Shown: positions 25,288-34,360, counted from the first letter of the stretch. The stretch: DNA of 64,000 nt from an uncultured Parabacteroides sp. (GCA_949296075.1 CASFNG010000015.1:62001-126000); one strand, 5' to 3'. Notes: generated by a model from the sequence alone, not told the origin. Numbers and translations: made by a program.

Positions 25288-27102
25288 ATGCCCATGCGAC
25301 AAGTTTATTCCCATTACGAGGGAAATATCCGTACATATACCCAAGAACTCGGTAATTTGAAAAAGCGGATCCACGCGATCGGCAGCATCCGTCTGCTGTT
25401 GGTGGCAGGTCTCTTGCTCGCCCTATGGACGCTGCGCGACGCGTCTTGGCTATGGCTCACGGGGACCACGGCCGCCTTCGCGCTCCCTTTTATCATCTTG
25501 ATGCGTTATCACGACAGATTATATGCCAAGAAGCTCTATCTTGAGACCTTGATCCGGCACAATGAGGAGGAGTTAAAAGGGTTGGGTTATGACTTCAGCC
25601 CGTTTGATGGGGCTTCCGACAAGATCTCGGCCGATCACCCGTTCAGCTTGGATCTCGACCTGTTCGGGGAACGTTCCCTTTTTCAATCGATCAATCGCAC
25701 CGTGACCGGGTTCGGCCGGGAACGGCTCGCCGGATGGTTCTCCGGCCCGCTCATGGATAAAGGCGAGATCCTGCGCAGGCAGGAGGCGATCCGGGAAATG
25801 GCCGGCCAGCCGGATCTCAGGCAACGCTTCCGGGCGGTCGGGAGCATACGGAACGAGCGATCCGCGCTGACGGAGCACGACGTCTCTTTCATGGATAAGT
25901 TCTCGCGCCAAAGATACGCGTTCAGCGACAACCGCTTTTGGAAGGCCGCCATCTGGATCGTTCCTATCGGATGGGCCGTGCTGGGGATCGCCTATTATAT
26001 CGGGCTCGCCGGAGGAACCCTGCTGAATCTCTATTTCCTGCTCGCCTTGGGGATAGCGTACGCACGGGTCAAGGAGGTGAACGCACGCTACGCTACCGTC
26101 AACAAGATGGAGGCGATCTTCAAGTGTTATGCCCAGTTGATGGAATGTGTGGAGCAGGCCCAGTTCCAATCGGAAGAACTGAGAGAGGTACAGGAACTAT
26201 TGAAAAACAGACAGGAGCGCGCTTCCCGGGCTATCGGGCGGCTATCCCGCTATATAGGTGGGCTGGACCAACGTTACAGTCTGGCGGGAATCGTGTTCAA
26301 CATCCTTTATTTAAGGGATATACGGCATACGATCTTGTTAGAGCGTTGGCAACGGGAATATGCCGGCAGGCTCCCCATGTGGTTCGACGCGCTGGCACGT
26401 TTCGACGCCTTCTGCTCATTGGGTGGCTTCGCGTTCAACCATCCCGATTATATCTATCCCACGATCGCCGACTCGTATTTCCAAATGGAGGGAAAGGCTT
26501 TAGGGCATCCCCTGCTGGATCGTTCCATTTGCGTGAGGAACGACATCGACATCCGGCAGAGTCCGTGGTTCCTGATCGTCACGGGAGCGAACATGGCGGG
26601 GAAAAGCACTTACCTGCGTACGGTAGGAGTCAATTATCTGCTATCTTGCATCGGAGCACCGGTATGCGCCGCCTCCCTGACGGTCTATCCGGCTCCCTTG
26701 GTGACCAGCTTACGTACGTCCGACTCGTTGGCCAGCCATGAGTCTTATTTCTTCGCCGAGCTGAAACGGCTGAAAATGATTATCGACCGGCTTCAGGCTG
26801 GCGAACGCCTCTTCATCATCTTGGACGAGATCTTGAAAGGTACGAACTCCATCGACAAGCAGAAAGGTTCCTTGGCACTGATGAAGCAATTGGTCTCTTA
26901 CCACGCATGTGGCATCATCGCCACGCACGACTTGGTCTTGGGCACCTTGGCGGATGAGTTTCCGGGCGAGATCCGCAACTACCGTTTCGAGGCAGACATC
27001 CATGACGATGAGCTATCCTTCTCATACCGTCTGCGAGAGGGAATCGCCCAAAACATGAACGCCTGCTTCCTGATGCGGAAGATGGGGATCATATTGGATT
27101 GA
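25288..27102 (+). CDS. Membrane-anchored MutS-family ATPase
   Basis: A 604-residue protein (start 25288; a -7-like TATATTCG at 25256-25263 lies just upstream and the longer start at 25183 precedes it). It has hydrophobic segments at about 34-47, 53-72, 221-239 and 241-259, a coiled lever-like region (about 265-320), and a MutS ATPase domain with Walker A GANMAGKST (433-441), FFAELKRL, and Walker B LFIILDEI (508-515) followed by LKGTNS and IIATHD. The mismatch-recognition domain is absent. This membrane-bound type recurs in Bacteroidota but its function is not known; classical mismatch repair is unlikely. Confidence 0.82.
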   Translation: MPMRQVYSHYEGNIRTYTQELGNLKKRIHAIGSIRLLLVAGLLLALWTLRDASWLWLTGTTAAFALPFIILMRYHDRLYAKKLYLETLIRHNEEELKGLGYDFSPFDGASDKISADHPFSLDLDLFGERSLFQSINRTVTGFGRERLAGWFSGPLMDKGEILRRQEAIREMAGQPDLRQRFRAVGSIRNERSALTEHDVSFMDKFSRQRYAFSDNRFWKAAIWIVPIGWAVLGIAYYIGLAGGTLLNLYFLLALGIAYARVKEVNARYATVNKMEAIFKCYAQLMECVEQAQFQSEELREVQELLKNRQERASRAIGRLSRYIGGLDQRYSLAGIVFNILYLRDIRHTILLERWQREYAGRLPMWFDALARFDAFCSLGGFAFNHPDYIYPTIADSYFQMEGKALGHPLLDRSICVRNDIDIRQSPWFLIVTGANMAGKSTYLRTVGVNYLLSCIGAPVCAASLTVYPAPLVTSLRTSDSLASHESYFFAELKRLKMIIDRLQAGERLFIILDEILKGTNSIDKQKGSLALMKQLVSYHACGIIATHDLVLGTLADEFPGEIRNYRFEADIHDDELSFSYRLREGIAQNMNACFLMRKMGIILD

Positions 27103-27136
27103 TCCCCATCTCCACTCCCCGACCGCCCATAAAAAG

Positions 27137-27183
27137 GAAGCGGGCACCCGCCGCACCAAGGATTGGCGGCAAGTGCCCGCTTC
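27137..27183. terminator. Terminator between the convergent MutS-like and OmpA-family genes
   Basis: 11-bp perfect outer stem GAAGCGGGCAC/GTGCCCGCTTC (27137-27147 and 27173-27183) with an inner CCGCC/GGCGG stem, preceded by AAAAA. Confidence 0.75.
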
Positions 27184-27209
27184 TATCGGATAGCCATTCC
27201 CGCGAGGCG

Positions 27210-28418
27210 TCAATCTAACGCCTGCCAGTAGGCTTCGTTGTCCACCCGCTCGAGCAAGACCTTCCGGTCGCCTCGGCGAACCGCGTCGCTTCCCGTCGCC
27301 GGTATCGCGGCGGCGGCCTTGCCCACGCCGCGCCACTTCAGGGAGGTCGCGGGGACACCCCGCTCCAGCAAGGCATCGTACACCATCTTAGCCCGACGCT
27401 TCGAGAGGTCGATGTTGTACGCCCGGCTACCGCGTGCGTCCGTATAGCCCGTGATCAGCCACTTCGAGTCCGCGTTGTTCTTCAGCACGTCGACGATCTC
27501 GTCCAAGAGCGACTCGCTCTCGGTGGCGATCTGGTCGCGGTCAAAGTCGAAATGCACGTTATCCAACAGGCGACACAGGTTATACGAGGTCGAGGCAGCG
27601 GATTCCACCGGAACCTCCACGACCTTCTCCACGATCCGCTCCACCGGCTTCTCCACCTCTATCGTGCGAACGACCGGGGCCGGACGCTTATCCTTACCGC
27701 CGAAACGTAGCAACAGACGTACCGAAGCGGCGAAGAAACGGGGCAGGTCTTTCTGTACCGGCATCAGGTATTCCCCCTGGATTCCCACGCCGAGGCGGTT
27801 GCTCATCCAGGCGTTCACGCCTAAGCCGAAGGAAAGGGGCACCATGTTGTCCTTATCGGACTTACGGCCGTTGGGATTCCAGAAGTCGGATGCCTCCCAA
27901 TGCGCCAACCCGGTGGGATCGTCAGCGAAATTGCCCGAGTAAGCCGATGCGAAGTTCTTGTGGAGGTAGTTGATACCTACCCGGAGATAAGGCTCCACGT
28001 ACTTCGACTCGAACAAGGGGGTGAGGCGCAGTTGCACGCCCAGGCCTCCCATATAGAGCAAGCTGTGTTTCTTCCCGGAACGGGGATCGGAGTTATGCTC
28101 CGAGATCCCCATCATCCCTTGCAGATCCACGTACACCCAGGGGCAGATCTCCCGGGCGACATACAGGCTCGGGCCACCTAACAGGTGATCTACCTTCAAG
28201 TTGTGGTAATAATTATCCGGATTTGCCGTGAAACCGGAGAAAGAAACCCGGTTCCAGTTGATCAGCGATCCGCCGAGACCGATCTCCCAAGCCTTGCTTT
28301 CCTTCCGCCCGGTGTTACGGGACATCTCCGCCTTGTCACCTTCCTGTTGCGCCCATACGGTTCCATCGCTCCAGAGGGCGACGAGAAACGAGATGATACA
28401 AATGAATTTACGATACAT
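27210..28418 (-). CDS. OmpA-family outer-membrane protein
   Basis: 402 residues: signal peptide (about 1-23), N-terminal eight-stranded-type barrel (about 40-235), a linker of short repeats (VEKPVERIVEKVVEVPVE, about 250-267), and an OmpA peptidoglycan-binding domain (about 280-395) with TGYTDARGSRAYNIDLSKRRA. It anchors the outer membrane to the wall. It is the last gene of an operon with three collagen-like lipoproteins, 32 bases after the third, so it may anchor or scaffold them. Confidence 0.9.
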   Translation of the reverse strand: MYRKFICIISFLVALWSDGTVWAQQEGDKAEMSRNTGRKESKAWEIGLGGSLINWNRVSFSGFTANPDNYYHNLKVDHLLGGPSLYVAREICPWVYVDLQGMMGISEHNSDPRSGKKHSLLYMGGLGVQLRLTPLFESKYVEPYLRVGINYLHKNFASAYSGNFADDPTGLAHWEASDFWNPNGRKSDKDNMVPLSFGLGVNAWMSNRLGVGIQGEYLMPVQKDLPRFFAASVRLLLRFGGKDKRPAPVVRTIEVEKPVERIVEKVVEVPVESAASTSYNLCRLLDNVHFDFDRDQIATESESLLDEIVDVLKNNADSKWLITGYTDARGSRAYNIDLSKRRAKMVYDALLERGVPATSLKWRGVGKAAAAIPATGSDAVRRGDRKVLLERVDNEAYWQALD

Positions 28419-28450
28419 ATAAATTGATTTCCTTTTTAATTAAACTTCCA

Positions 28451-30820
28451 TTAATAATCCAAGTAATCGGCAGGGCATGGCTTCACCTCCGCCTCCATCG
28501 TACGGAGACCTTGCAGGTAATAGGTGCCGTCCGACCGTTTTCTCAGCGTCAAGCTCTTGCCCATCCGGTATTCTCCGGACATCTTATATTCGCCGGATGT
28601 CGCGAAATCGTCCCGTTTCCGGTACATGCTGAACGAGACAAAAGCGTTCTCCACGATCTGCACCCGGAAACGGACTTTGGTCCCGGCCAGTCTCGCGATC
28701 TCCTTCGTGTAAGCGGAGAACCAGTATGTACCTGTCCCCGTGGAACTGGAGATCAACTTGAACACACAAACGTCCGGCAATTCGGTATAAGCTTTCCAGC
28801 CTCCGGCGGGTTTCCAGATGTTGCCCGCATCTTTCGTCAGCGCACTCTGGTAAGAATGGTATGTATCGATCTCACGATCCTTCGACTGCAGGTCTGCTAC
28901 CGGGGTAATATCGTAAAATCCGTCCATATCTTTAATGTCAACTTCTCCCCAGAGCCATAGCTCATTGTCTTTCGGCTCTACGTAGAAAGTGGCGGGCATC
29001 TCCTCCAATTTGATGTCTTGAGCCTGCTCAGCCAAGTAGATCTTGTCCGGGAGATACATGGACTCACCGTAATCGTTCATATCTCCCTCACCATCGCCTA
29101 CCGAGATTCCAACGTATTTTTCTCCACCCTCTTGGTAGATCATGGGCGGGAATTTCGAATTCGACACCGTAGGCATCCAGTCCTCATTGACGGTCAACCA
29201 ATTGGGATTCTGCTTTTTCTCGGTCTCCGACAGCTTAAGCGGACGATCCAACACAAAATAAGAGATATTCTGGCAAGGGATACCATTCCGGAAAAGTTGT
29301 TCGGTCTTAAACCGGATTTCATATCCTCCCTGCGGAGTACGCAGATTGTCCGCGCCGACCTCCTGGTCCTTATCGATTACCAACTGGCCTGTCGCGAGCG
29401 GATTCTCGACATAGATAGGCAAGACCTCCCATTCATTGTCAACCTGCCGTTCGAACTTCAGGTAAACGACTTCCATCCCATCCGTGACTCCGGAAGTACT
29501 GAACCTCGGAAAGAGTAAAACCTTATCCACCGTAGCCCGGAAATTGATACGGTTTGGCGTAGTCATCGGATAGCTTTCCTTCTCGGCTCCCGCCACCAGA
29601 AGCACGGCCTCGCCGGTACGGGCGTTATTGTCCAAACGGTCGGGCAGCTGCTCGCGAGTGAGCTTGAAGTGGCCCGTGGCATCCGTCACCGGTTGTTCCG
29701 TCTCTTGGATGTTCGCTCCCGGCATGGATTTGATCTTCACGCCCGCGGCGGCAGGTTGCCCTACCTCATCGAGCAACAGGAAGGAGACGCTTCCGTCCTT
29801 CGGGTTCACGTATTCCCGCTGGTCGGGATAGAAGAATTCCGGGATCACCGAATATTTCTCAGGGTTGTCTACCGGTGTGTCACCCGAACCATGCAGGTAG
29901 TTCCAGAAATCCATCTCAGTATTCTTGTCCTTATTCCACTTCTCTCCTGGGTTGTGGGGATCCGGTGCGTTGCCGTCGGCGATGTATTCCTTCCACAGCT
30001 CGTACGCGCTCTTGCCGTCCTTGCCATCCTTTCCCCGGTCGCCCTTCGGGCCGAACGCGGGGATGCCGGTGTCCTGCCCGCCGATTACCCAGGTCCGGTT
30101 CGTGCTGATCGTCACTTCCGGATAGGTGCCGTCGGTTCCGAACGCCTTCACGTCGGTCGGCTTGCCATTGATCACCCAGAAGCCCTCGGCGTTCGTGGTG
30201 ATGCCCGGTATTCCGGCTCCCGAGCCACCGGAACCCTCGAAACCGATCGCCTTCGTGCTCGTCTTCACGCCGTTGATCGCCCAGTAACCATCCACGATCG
30301 TTACCCGGGGAGGCTCCGCCAAGCGGCCGGTGTTTCCTTTCTCTCCTTTCGCCGGAACGCCGGTATCGTCCAAGCCGACGAACCAATGTCCGTTCTCTCC
30401 CACATACGGGATGGCACCGATCTCCTTCGTTCCTCCGGTCAAGAAGACAAAAAAGTCAGACATGGAGTTTTTCGTCTTCTCCCATTTCTTGCCAGGCTGG
30501 AAAGGATCGTCCAATTTACCCGTCTCCACCAAGATACGCCATTGTACATAGGCGCTCAGTCCATCGGCACCGTTGGCACCATCAACGCCGTCCTTTCCGT
30601 CTTGCCCCTTACGGAACTTGAAATAGTCGGCGATGCTGTTCTCCTCCTTGTTCCAGTTGGGGATATAACCGGCCTCCAACTTGTTTTTCCAGACCTCGTA
30701 GGCGGAAAAACCGGCCTCCCCTTTCTCGCCCTCGGGCGTGGTGATACCGATCTCGGTGCAGGCCGTGGCGAAAAGCGCCACGACAAGCCCGAGAAAATAT
30801 ATCCATCTGTTTCTGCTCAT
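28451..30820 (-). CDS. Collagen-like modular surface lipoprotein, paralogue 3
   Basis: 789 residues with a lipoprotein signal (Cys21 in FATAC). The N-terminal 311 residues are modular: three helical modules SAYxxW...DFxxFL (about 39-70, 89-128, 271-311), Gly-X-Y runs (GQDGKDGVDGANGADG at 72-87; GPKGDRGKDGKDG at 257-269), and four short beta repeats ending in NG/DTG (GHWFVGLDDTGVPA at 144; 179, 214 and 244). From about 320 to 789 is a beta-rich ectodomain of no family I recognise. About 24 bases separate it from paralogue 2. The arrangement suggests a stalk presenting a binding head; the ligand is unknown. Confidence 0.8.
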   Translation of the reverse strand: MSRNRWIYFLGLVVALFATACTEIGITTPEGEKGEAGFSAYEVWKNKLEAGYIPNWNKEENSIADYFKFRKGQDGKDGVDGANGADGLSAYVQWRILVETGKLDDPFQPGKKWEKTKNSMSDFFVFLTGGTKEIGAIPYVGENGHWFVGLDDTGVPAKGEKGNTGRLAEPPRVTIVDGYWAINGVKTSTKAIGFEGSGGSGAGIPGITTNAEGFWVINGKPTDVKAFGTDGTYPEVTISTNRTWVIGGQDTGIPAFGPKGDRGKDGKDGKSAYELWKEYIADGNAPDPHNPGEKWNKDKNTEMDFWNYLHGSGDTPVDNPEKYSVIPEFFYPDQREYVNPKDGSVSFLLLDEVGQPAAAGVKIKSMPGANIQETEQPVTDATGHFKLTREQLPDRLDNNARTGEAVLLVAGAEKESYPMTTPNRINFRATVDKVLLFPRFSTSGVTDGMEVVYLKFERQVDNEWEVLPIYVENPLATGQLVIDKDQEVGADNLRTPQGGYEIRFKTEQLFRNGIPCQNISYFVLDRPLKLSETEKKQNPNWLTVNEDWMPTVSNSKFPPMIYQEGGEKYVGISVGDGEGDMNDYGESMYLPDKIYLAEQAQDIKLEEMPATFYVEPKDNELWLWGEVDIKDMDGFYDITPVADLQSKDREIDTYHSYQSALTKDAGNIWKPAGGWKAYTELPDVCVFKLISSSTGTGTYWFSAYTKEIARLAGTKVRFRVQIVENAFVSFSMYRKRDDFATSGEYKMSGEYRMGKSLTLRKRSDGTYYLQGLRTMEAEVKPCPADYLDY

Positions 30821-30844
30821 ATTGTCATTCTGTATTTAATCATC

Positions 30845-33226
30845 CTATTGATTCTCCCATCCTTCCTGATAAGTTCCCTTTATCAGCGGAAGGATCTCGT
30901 CATTGTACGGATTCCGCAAACTGTAAGAGCCATCCCTCCCCTTCTCCAAGCGGTAAACAACCCGCTCTCGATACTCATTCGTGGAGTTACCCTGGCTCGA
31001 ACTCCCGTTCGACGTATAGGTAGAGATCAAACATCCCGGAATGGTCTTATCAATCTTGAACCGGAAGTTCCACACATCGAACGCTGGTTGCCGTTTGAAA
31101 TAATGAGTTCGGTTGCCTTGTCCACCTTTCACCTTGAAGATCATGAGAGAGGTCTTACCGAGCTTCGTCCGGTCCCCGTTGATCTTGCCGCCGTCCGTAT
31201 GATACGCCGGATTCGGGATCCACGAGTCACCATCTTTAACAAACAATATATCGTCGTCAGTGTATCTTCCCTCATCGGCAGCGTCCTTCTTGTAGGTAGA
31301 TCCCTCCGTCAGGTAGAAGGGATTGAAGCTGTTCTCGTCCACCTCACCCCAGATAATGCAGTTATCCGGCTTCGTATCGTCGATATACAGGGTACCGCTC
31401 TTCAGCTTGAGAGCGGAATAGACCTCCGGGACAAGCACTTTCTCAGAAGCCACCCAAGTATTACCATAGTCTCTGTTCACCACACCGACATAGTTTGCCT
31501 CACCGTCCCAACGGTACGGATAGATGTTCTCCTTAAAGTCTTTATCCTCGCCCGTGGAAGCCTTCTCATCCTCATCTAAACTGATCGGACGTTTCAGTAC
31601 GATAGATTTAGATTCCTCAGGATCATAAGCATTATACGCCTGATTAAACCATCTCCATTCCGACCGATCCTTTTTCATTTCGCTTAAATCCAAGTTATCG
31701 GCGCTGAGCGGTCGCGAAGGATCCTTGACCTTGAAGGATAAATACCAAGCAATCAACTCCTTATAAGGCATACGTTCAGACACAGGGAACCGGTTCGTCC
31801 AGTTACCGTCACCCGTTTCCCTCTCCACGGTAGCCTGAAGCATCAGAAAATTCGAGTAACTCGCCAGATACACCTTATTAATCGTGACACGCACGTTCAC
31901 CCGGTTGTACACCAGAACCGGATTGCTCTTCACCGCCGAGGAAGCCCCCGGAGCCTTCACCGAGGCCTCTCCCTTACGGGTACTCTCATCCGCGTGATTC
32001 GGCAGGTTATAAGCGGGAATGGTGAACTCACCGTTCGCATCGGTCGTAAAGCTCAAATCCGCATCGGCCGGATCCGGCCCCCAGTTATTCAGAAGTCCCG
32101 GCAAGCCGCTGACCTCGAAGCCCGCGCCTACCGCCTCACCATTCCGGTAAATGCGGTAAAGCACGCCCCCATTGTCGCGGTTGACATACTCCACGCTCCC
32201 ATCCGTAAAGGTATGAGCCACCTGCGGAGCGATGACATACATCGCGTCGTCTTCCGCCGACCCGGAGTTGAAATCAGAAAGGAACTCCCAGAAATCCGCC
32301 AACGAGTTCTTACCGGCGGGCCACTTCTCACCCGGGTGGTGAGGATCGTCCGCCGTACCATCCTTGATATATTCCGTCCAAAGCTGGTAAGCGCTGCGTC
32401 CGTCGGCACCATCGTCGCCAGGCTCTCCTTTCGTGCCGAACGCAGGAATGCCGGTCGAGGTGGTGCCGATCTTCCACATCCCGTTCTCGATCGTGACCAC
32501 GACGGGGACGCCGTCCTCCGCCTTTGCCTTCACGTCGGTCACCTTTCCGTCGATCACCCAGAAACCGGCATCGTTGATGGAGACCGAGTTGCTGAGGGTC
32601 CTTCCCCCTTTCCCGTCGATCGCCGCGGCACGCACGCCGGTCGAAACGCCATTGATCGTCCAGTTACCCGCGTCGTTGATGCCGATCACCGGAGGTTGCG
32701 CCGCCTTTCCGGTATCACCTTTCTCGCCCCGTGCCGGGACGCCGGTATCTTCCGTCCCGACGAACCAATGCCCGTTCGAGCCGATATGAGGGATCTGTCC
32801 GGCCTCACCGCTCGCCCCGATCAGGAAAAACCAGAAATCGCGCATGGAGACGTGATCCGTCGGCCATTTCTCCTTCGGTTCCGCGGTACTGTGCGGGTTG
32901 TCCACCTGTCCGCTTTTCACCATCCGCACCCAGGTCTCGAAGGCGCTTTCGCCCGTCCGACCGTCTTTTCCGTCCGCGCCGTTCCGGCCATCCCGGCCTT
33001 GCAGGTACTTAGCGAAGTCGGCCTCCGTATTCTTGTCCGCATCCCAATCCGCGATCTGGCCACCCGCCAGCGCCTCTTTCCAGAGCGCATAGGCATCGAG
33101 GCCGTCAGCGCCCCTCTCTCCCCTCTCACCGGGAGGCATCAAGGTATCCACCTCCGAACAACCAGCCATCAGCAGGAGGACGACGGAAGAGAATACGCAA
33201 AAAAGAATTTTGTTCATGCTATTCAT
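30845..33226 (-). CDS. Collagen-like modular surface lipoprotein, paralogue 2
   Basis: 793 residues with a lipoprotein signal (Cys23 in LMAGC). Same architecture as paralogue 3: helical modules at about 44-76, 94-136 and 278-317, Gly-X-Y runs (GRDGRNGADGKDGRTG at 77-92, GTKGEPGDDGADG at 264-276), and W-containing repeats (GHWFVGTEDTGVPARGEKGD, 152; NWTINGVSTG, 188; FWVIDGKVT, 222; MWKIGTTSTGIPA, 250). The C-terminal ectodomain (about 325-793) is similar in size to that of paralogue 3 but clearly diverged. Met1 and Met4 are both possible starts. Confidence 0.8.
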   Translation of the reverse strand: MNSMNKILFCVFSSVVLLLMAGCSEVDTLMPPGERGERGADGLDAYALWKEALAGGQIADWDADKNTEADFAKYLQGRDGRNGADGKDGRTGESAFETWVRMVKSGQVDNPHSTAEPKEKWPTDHVSMRDFWFFLIGASGEAGQIPHIGSNGHWFVGTEDTGVPARGEKGDTGKAAQPPVIGINDAGNWTINGVSTGVRAAAIDGKGGRTLSNSVSINDAGFWVIDGKVTDVKAKAEDGVPVVVTIENGMWKIGTTSTGIPAFGTKGEPGDDGADGRSAYQLWTEYIKDGTADDPHHPGEKWPAGKNSLADFWEFLSDFNSGSAEDDAMYVIAPQVAHTFTDGSVEYVNRDNGGVLYRIYRNGEAVGAGFEVSGLPGLLNNWGPDPADADLSFTTDANGEFTIPAYNLPNHADESTRKGEASVKAPGASSAVKSNPVLVYNRVNVRVTINKVYLASYSNFLMLQATVERETGDGNWTNRFPVSERMPYKELIAWYLSFKVKDPSRPLSADNLDLSEMKKDRSEWRWFNQAYNAYDPEESKSIVLKRPISLDEDEKASTGEDKDFKENIYPYRWDGEANYVGVVNRDYGNTWVASEKVLVPEVYSALKLKSGTLYIDDTKPDNCIIWGEVDENSFNPFYLTEGSTYKKDAADEGRYTDDDILFVKDGDSWIPNPAYHTDGGKINGDRTKLGKTSLMIFKVKGGQGNRTHYFKRQPAFDVWNFRFKIDKTIPGCLISTYTSNGSSSQGNSTNEYRERVVYRLEKGRDGSYSLRNPYNDEILPLIKGTYQEGWENQ

Positions 33227-33250
33227 TATCCTATGTCAATTATTTGTTTG

Positions 33251-33282
33251 AAAAAAGTTCCGCCGCCCTTTTCGCGGCCGGA
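33251..33282 (-). terminator. Terminator-like hairpin after the first lipoprotein gene
   Basis: On the minus strand a GC-rich stem (TCCGGCCGC paired with GCGGCGGA, one bulged base) is followed by ACTTTTTT. It starts eight bases past the stop of paralogue 1 and lies inside the operon, so it could reduce expression of the downstream genes. Confidence 0.55.
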
Positions 33283-33289
33283 TTATCGA

Positions 33290-34177
33290 TCACTTGGGTA
33301 TCGCCGGGGGATTATTCGCATTCCTGTTATTCCAAGGGATCTCGGCATCCTTGCCATCTTGCCCGTCATCGCCCTTCGGACCCTGTATGCCGAAGGCCGG
33401 GTTGCCGGTGTCCACGCCGTTGATCACCCAGTTACCCGTGAGGGTACTGATACCGATCTGCGGGCTCTGCCCATCCGTTCCCCGGGCATTGATCCCGGTA
33501 TCCACACCGTTCAATATCCATGTGCCCTTCGAGCTGATCGAGACCGTGAGCGGATCGGTGCTTGTCCCGTCGCCCCCGTCGATCGGGGTAGCGGGATAAT
33601 CGGTCCGCACGCCGTCCACCGCCCAGAAACCGTCGATGATGCTCACGATCGGCGGTTGCGCCGCGTCGCCGCGCTCCCCTTTATCGCCTCGCGCGGGCAC
33701 GCCCGTATCCCTTGACCCGATGAACCAGTGCCCGGTAGTCCGGTCGATATGCGGAGCCGGCACCTCCTCATCCGTCAAGCCTGTGAGGAAATACAGAAAA
33801 TCAGCCAATCCAACAGTAGTCGATGGCCAAGACTGCCCCGGATTCCTCGGGTCCGTCACCTTCCCCGCCGCTACAGCCTCTTTCCAAAGCTCGAAAGCGC
33901 TTTGGCCATCCGCTCCATCCGCTCCGTCCACGCCATCTTTCCCGTCTTTTCCTTTCAGGAACCTGAAAAAATCCGTGAGCGCGGTCGCGTCTCTGTTCCA
34001 ATCAATTCGTCCTGCCGACACCTCCGTTTTCCAAAGTTCATAATCGGAAAGCCCCGAATCTCCCGTCTCCCCTTTCTTCCCTTTGGGCGTGGTAATGTCT
34101 AACTCGGCACAAGCTGACAGCAAGAATAGCCCTGCCAGCATCACCATGCAGTACCTCATAAAAATCCTTTTGTCCAT
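33290..34177 (-). CDS. Collagen-like modular surface lipoprotein, paralogue 1 (stalk only)
   Basis: 295 residues, lipoprotein signal (Cys23 in LLSAC). It has two helical modules (about 44-76 and 92-133), Gly-X-Y runs (GKDGKDGVDGADGADGQ at 77-92, GPKGDDGQDGKD at 266-277) and four W/DTG repeats (GHWFIGSRDTGVPARGDKGE, 149; FWAVDGVRT, 184; TWILNGVDTG, 219; NWVINGVDTGNPAFG, 249). It stops just where the third helical module and the ectodomain begin in its paralogues, ending AEIPWNNRNANNPPAIPK. The start is set at 34177 because the promoter (34199-34231) excludes the longer start at 34246. Confidence 0.8.
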   Translation of the reverse strand: MDKRIFMRYCMVMLAGLFLLSACAELDITTPKGKKGETGDSGLSDYELWKTEVSAGRIDWNRDATALTDFFRFLKGKDGKDGVDGADGADGQSAFELWKEAVAAGKVTDPRNPGQSWPSTTVGLADFLYFLTGLTDEEVPAPHIDRTTGHWFIGSRDTGVPARGDKGERGDAAQPPIVSIIDGFWAVDGVRTDYPATPIDGGDGTSTDPLTVSISSKGTWILNGVDTGINARGTDGQSPQIGISTLTGNWVINGVDTGNPAFGIQGPKGDDGQDGKDAEIPWNNRNANNPPAIPK

Positions 34178-34198
34178 AAGTAATACATTAAAACGCCG

Positions 34199-34231
34199 CA
34201 AAGATACAACCGAAAAAGAGGACTGGCCAAA
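34199..34231 (-). promoter_or_regulatory. Promoter of the collagen-like lipoprotein operon
   Basis: Minus strand TTTG (34228-34231), 21 bases, TATCTTTG (34199-34206). Both elements are exact; 21 bases separate the -7 from the ATG. Confidence 0.75.
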
Positions 34232-34300
34232 AAAGAAGATGTACATCGACTTACCAATTAAAACCTAATAATCAGCATCTTATATAAACAGAAAGGAGAT

Positions 34301-34323
34301 CTATCATGTACAAGACATGATAG
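34301..34323. repeat. Perfect inverted repeat CTATCATGT-N5-ACATGATAG
   Basis: 9-bp arms (34301-34309, 34315-34323) around ACAAG, 70-92 bases upstream of the -33 of the lipoprotein operon. No U-run follows on either strand, so an operator is more likely than a terminator. Confidence 0.55.
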
Positions 34324-34360
34324 GGAAGGAAGATTTTAACGACATTCGAGGTATCCACAC

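Noticed and set aside
28451-33226. True collagen triple helix
   Set aside because: Gly-X-Y runs are only about four to five triplets long, too short for a stable classical collagen fibre, so they are called collagen-like linkers only.
29669-33715. Very long antisense open frames (636 and 573 codons) opposite the collagen-like lipoproteins
   Set aside because: They mirror GC-rich, Gly/Asp-rich coding on the minus strand. Composition is Arg/Val/Ile-heavy with no domain, and the minus-strand genes have signals, promoter and repeats.
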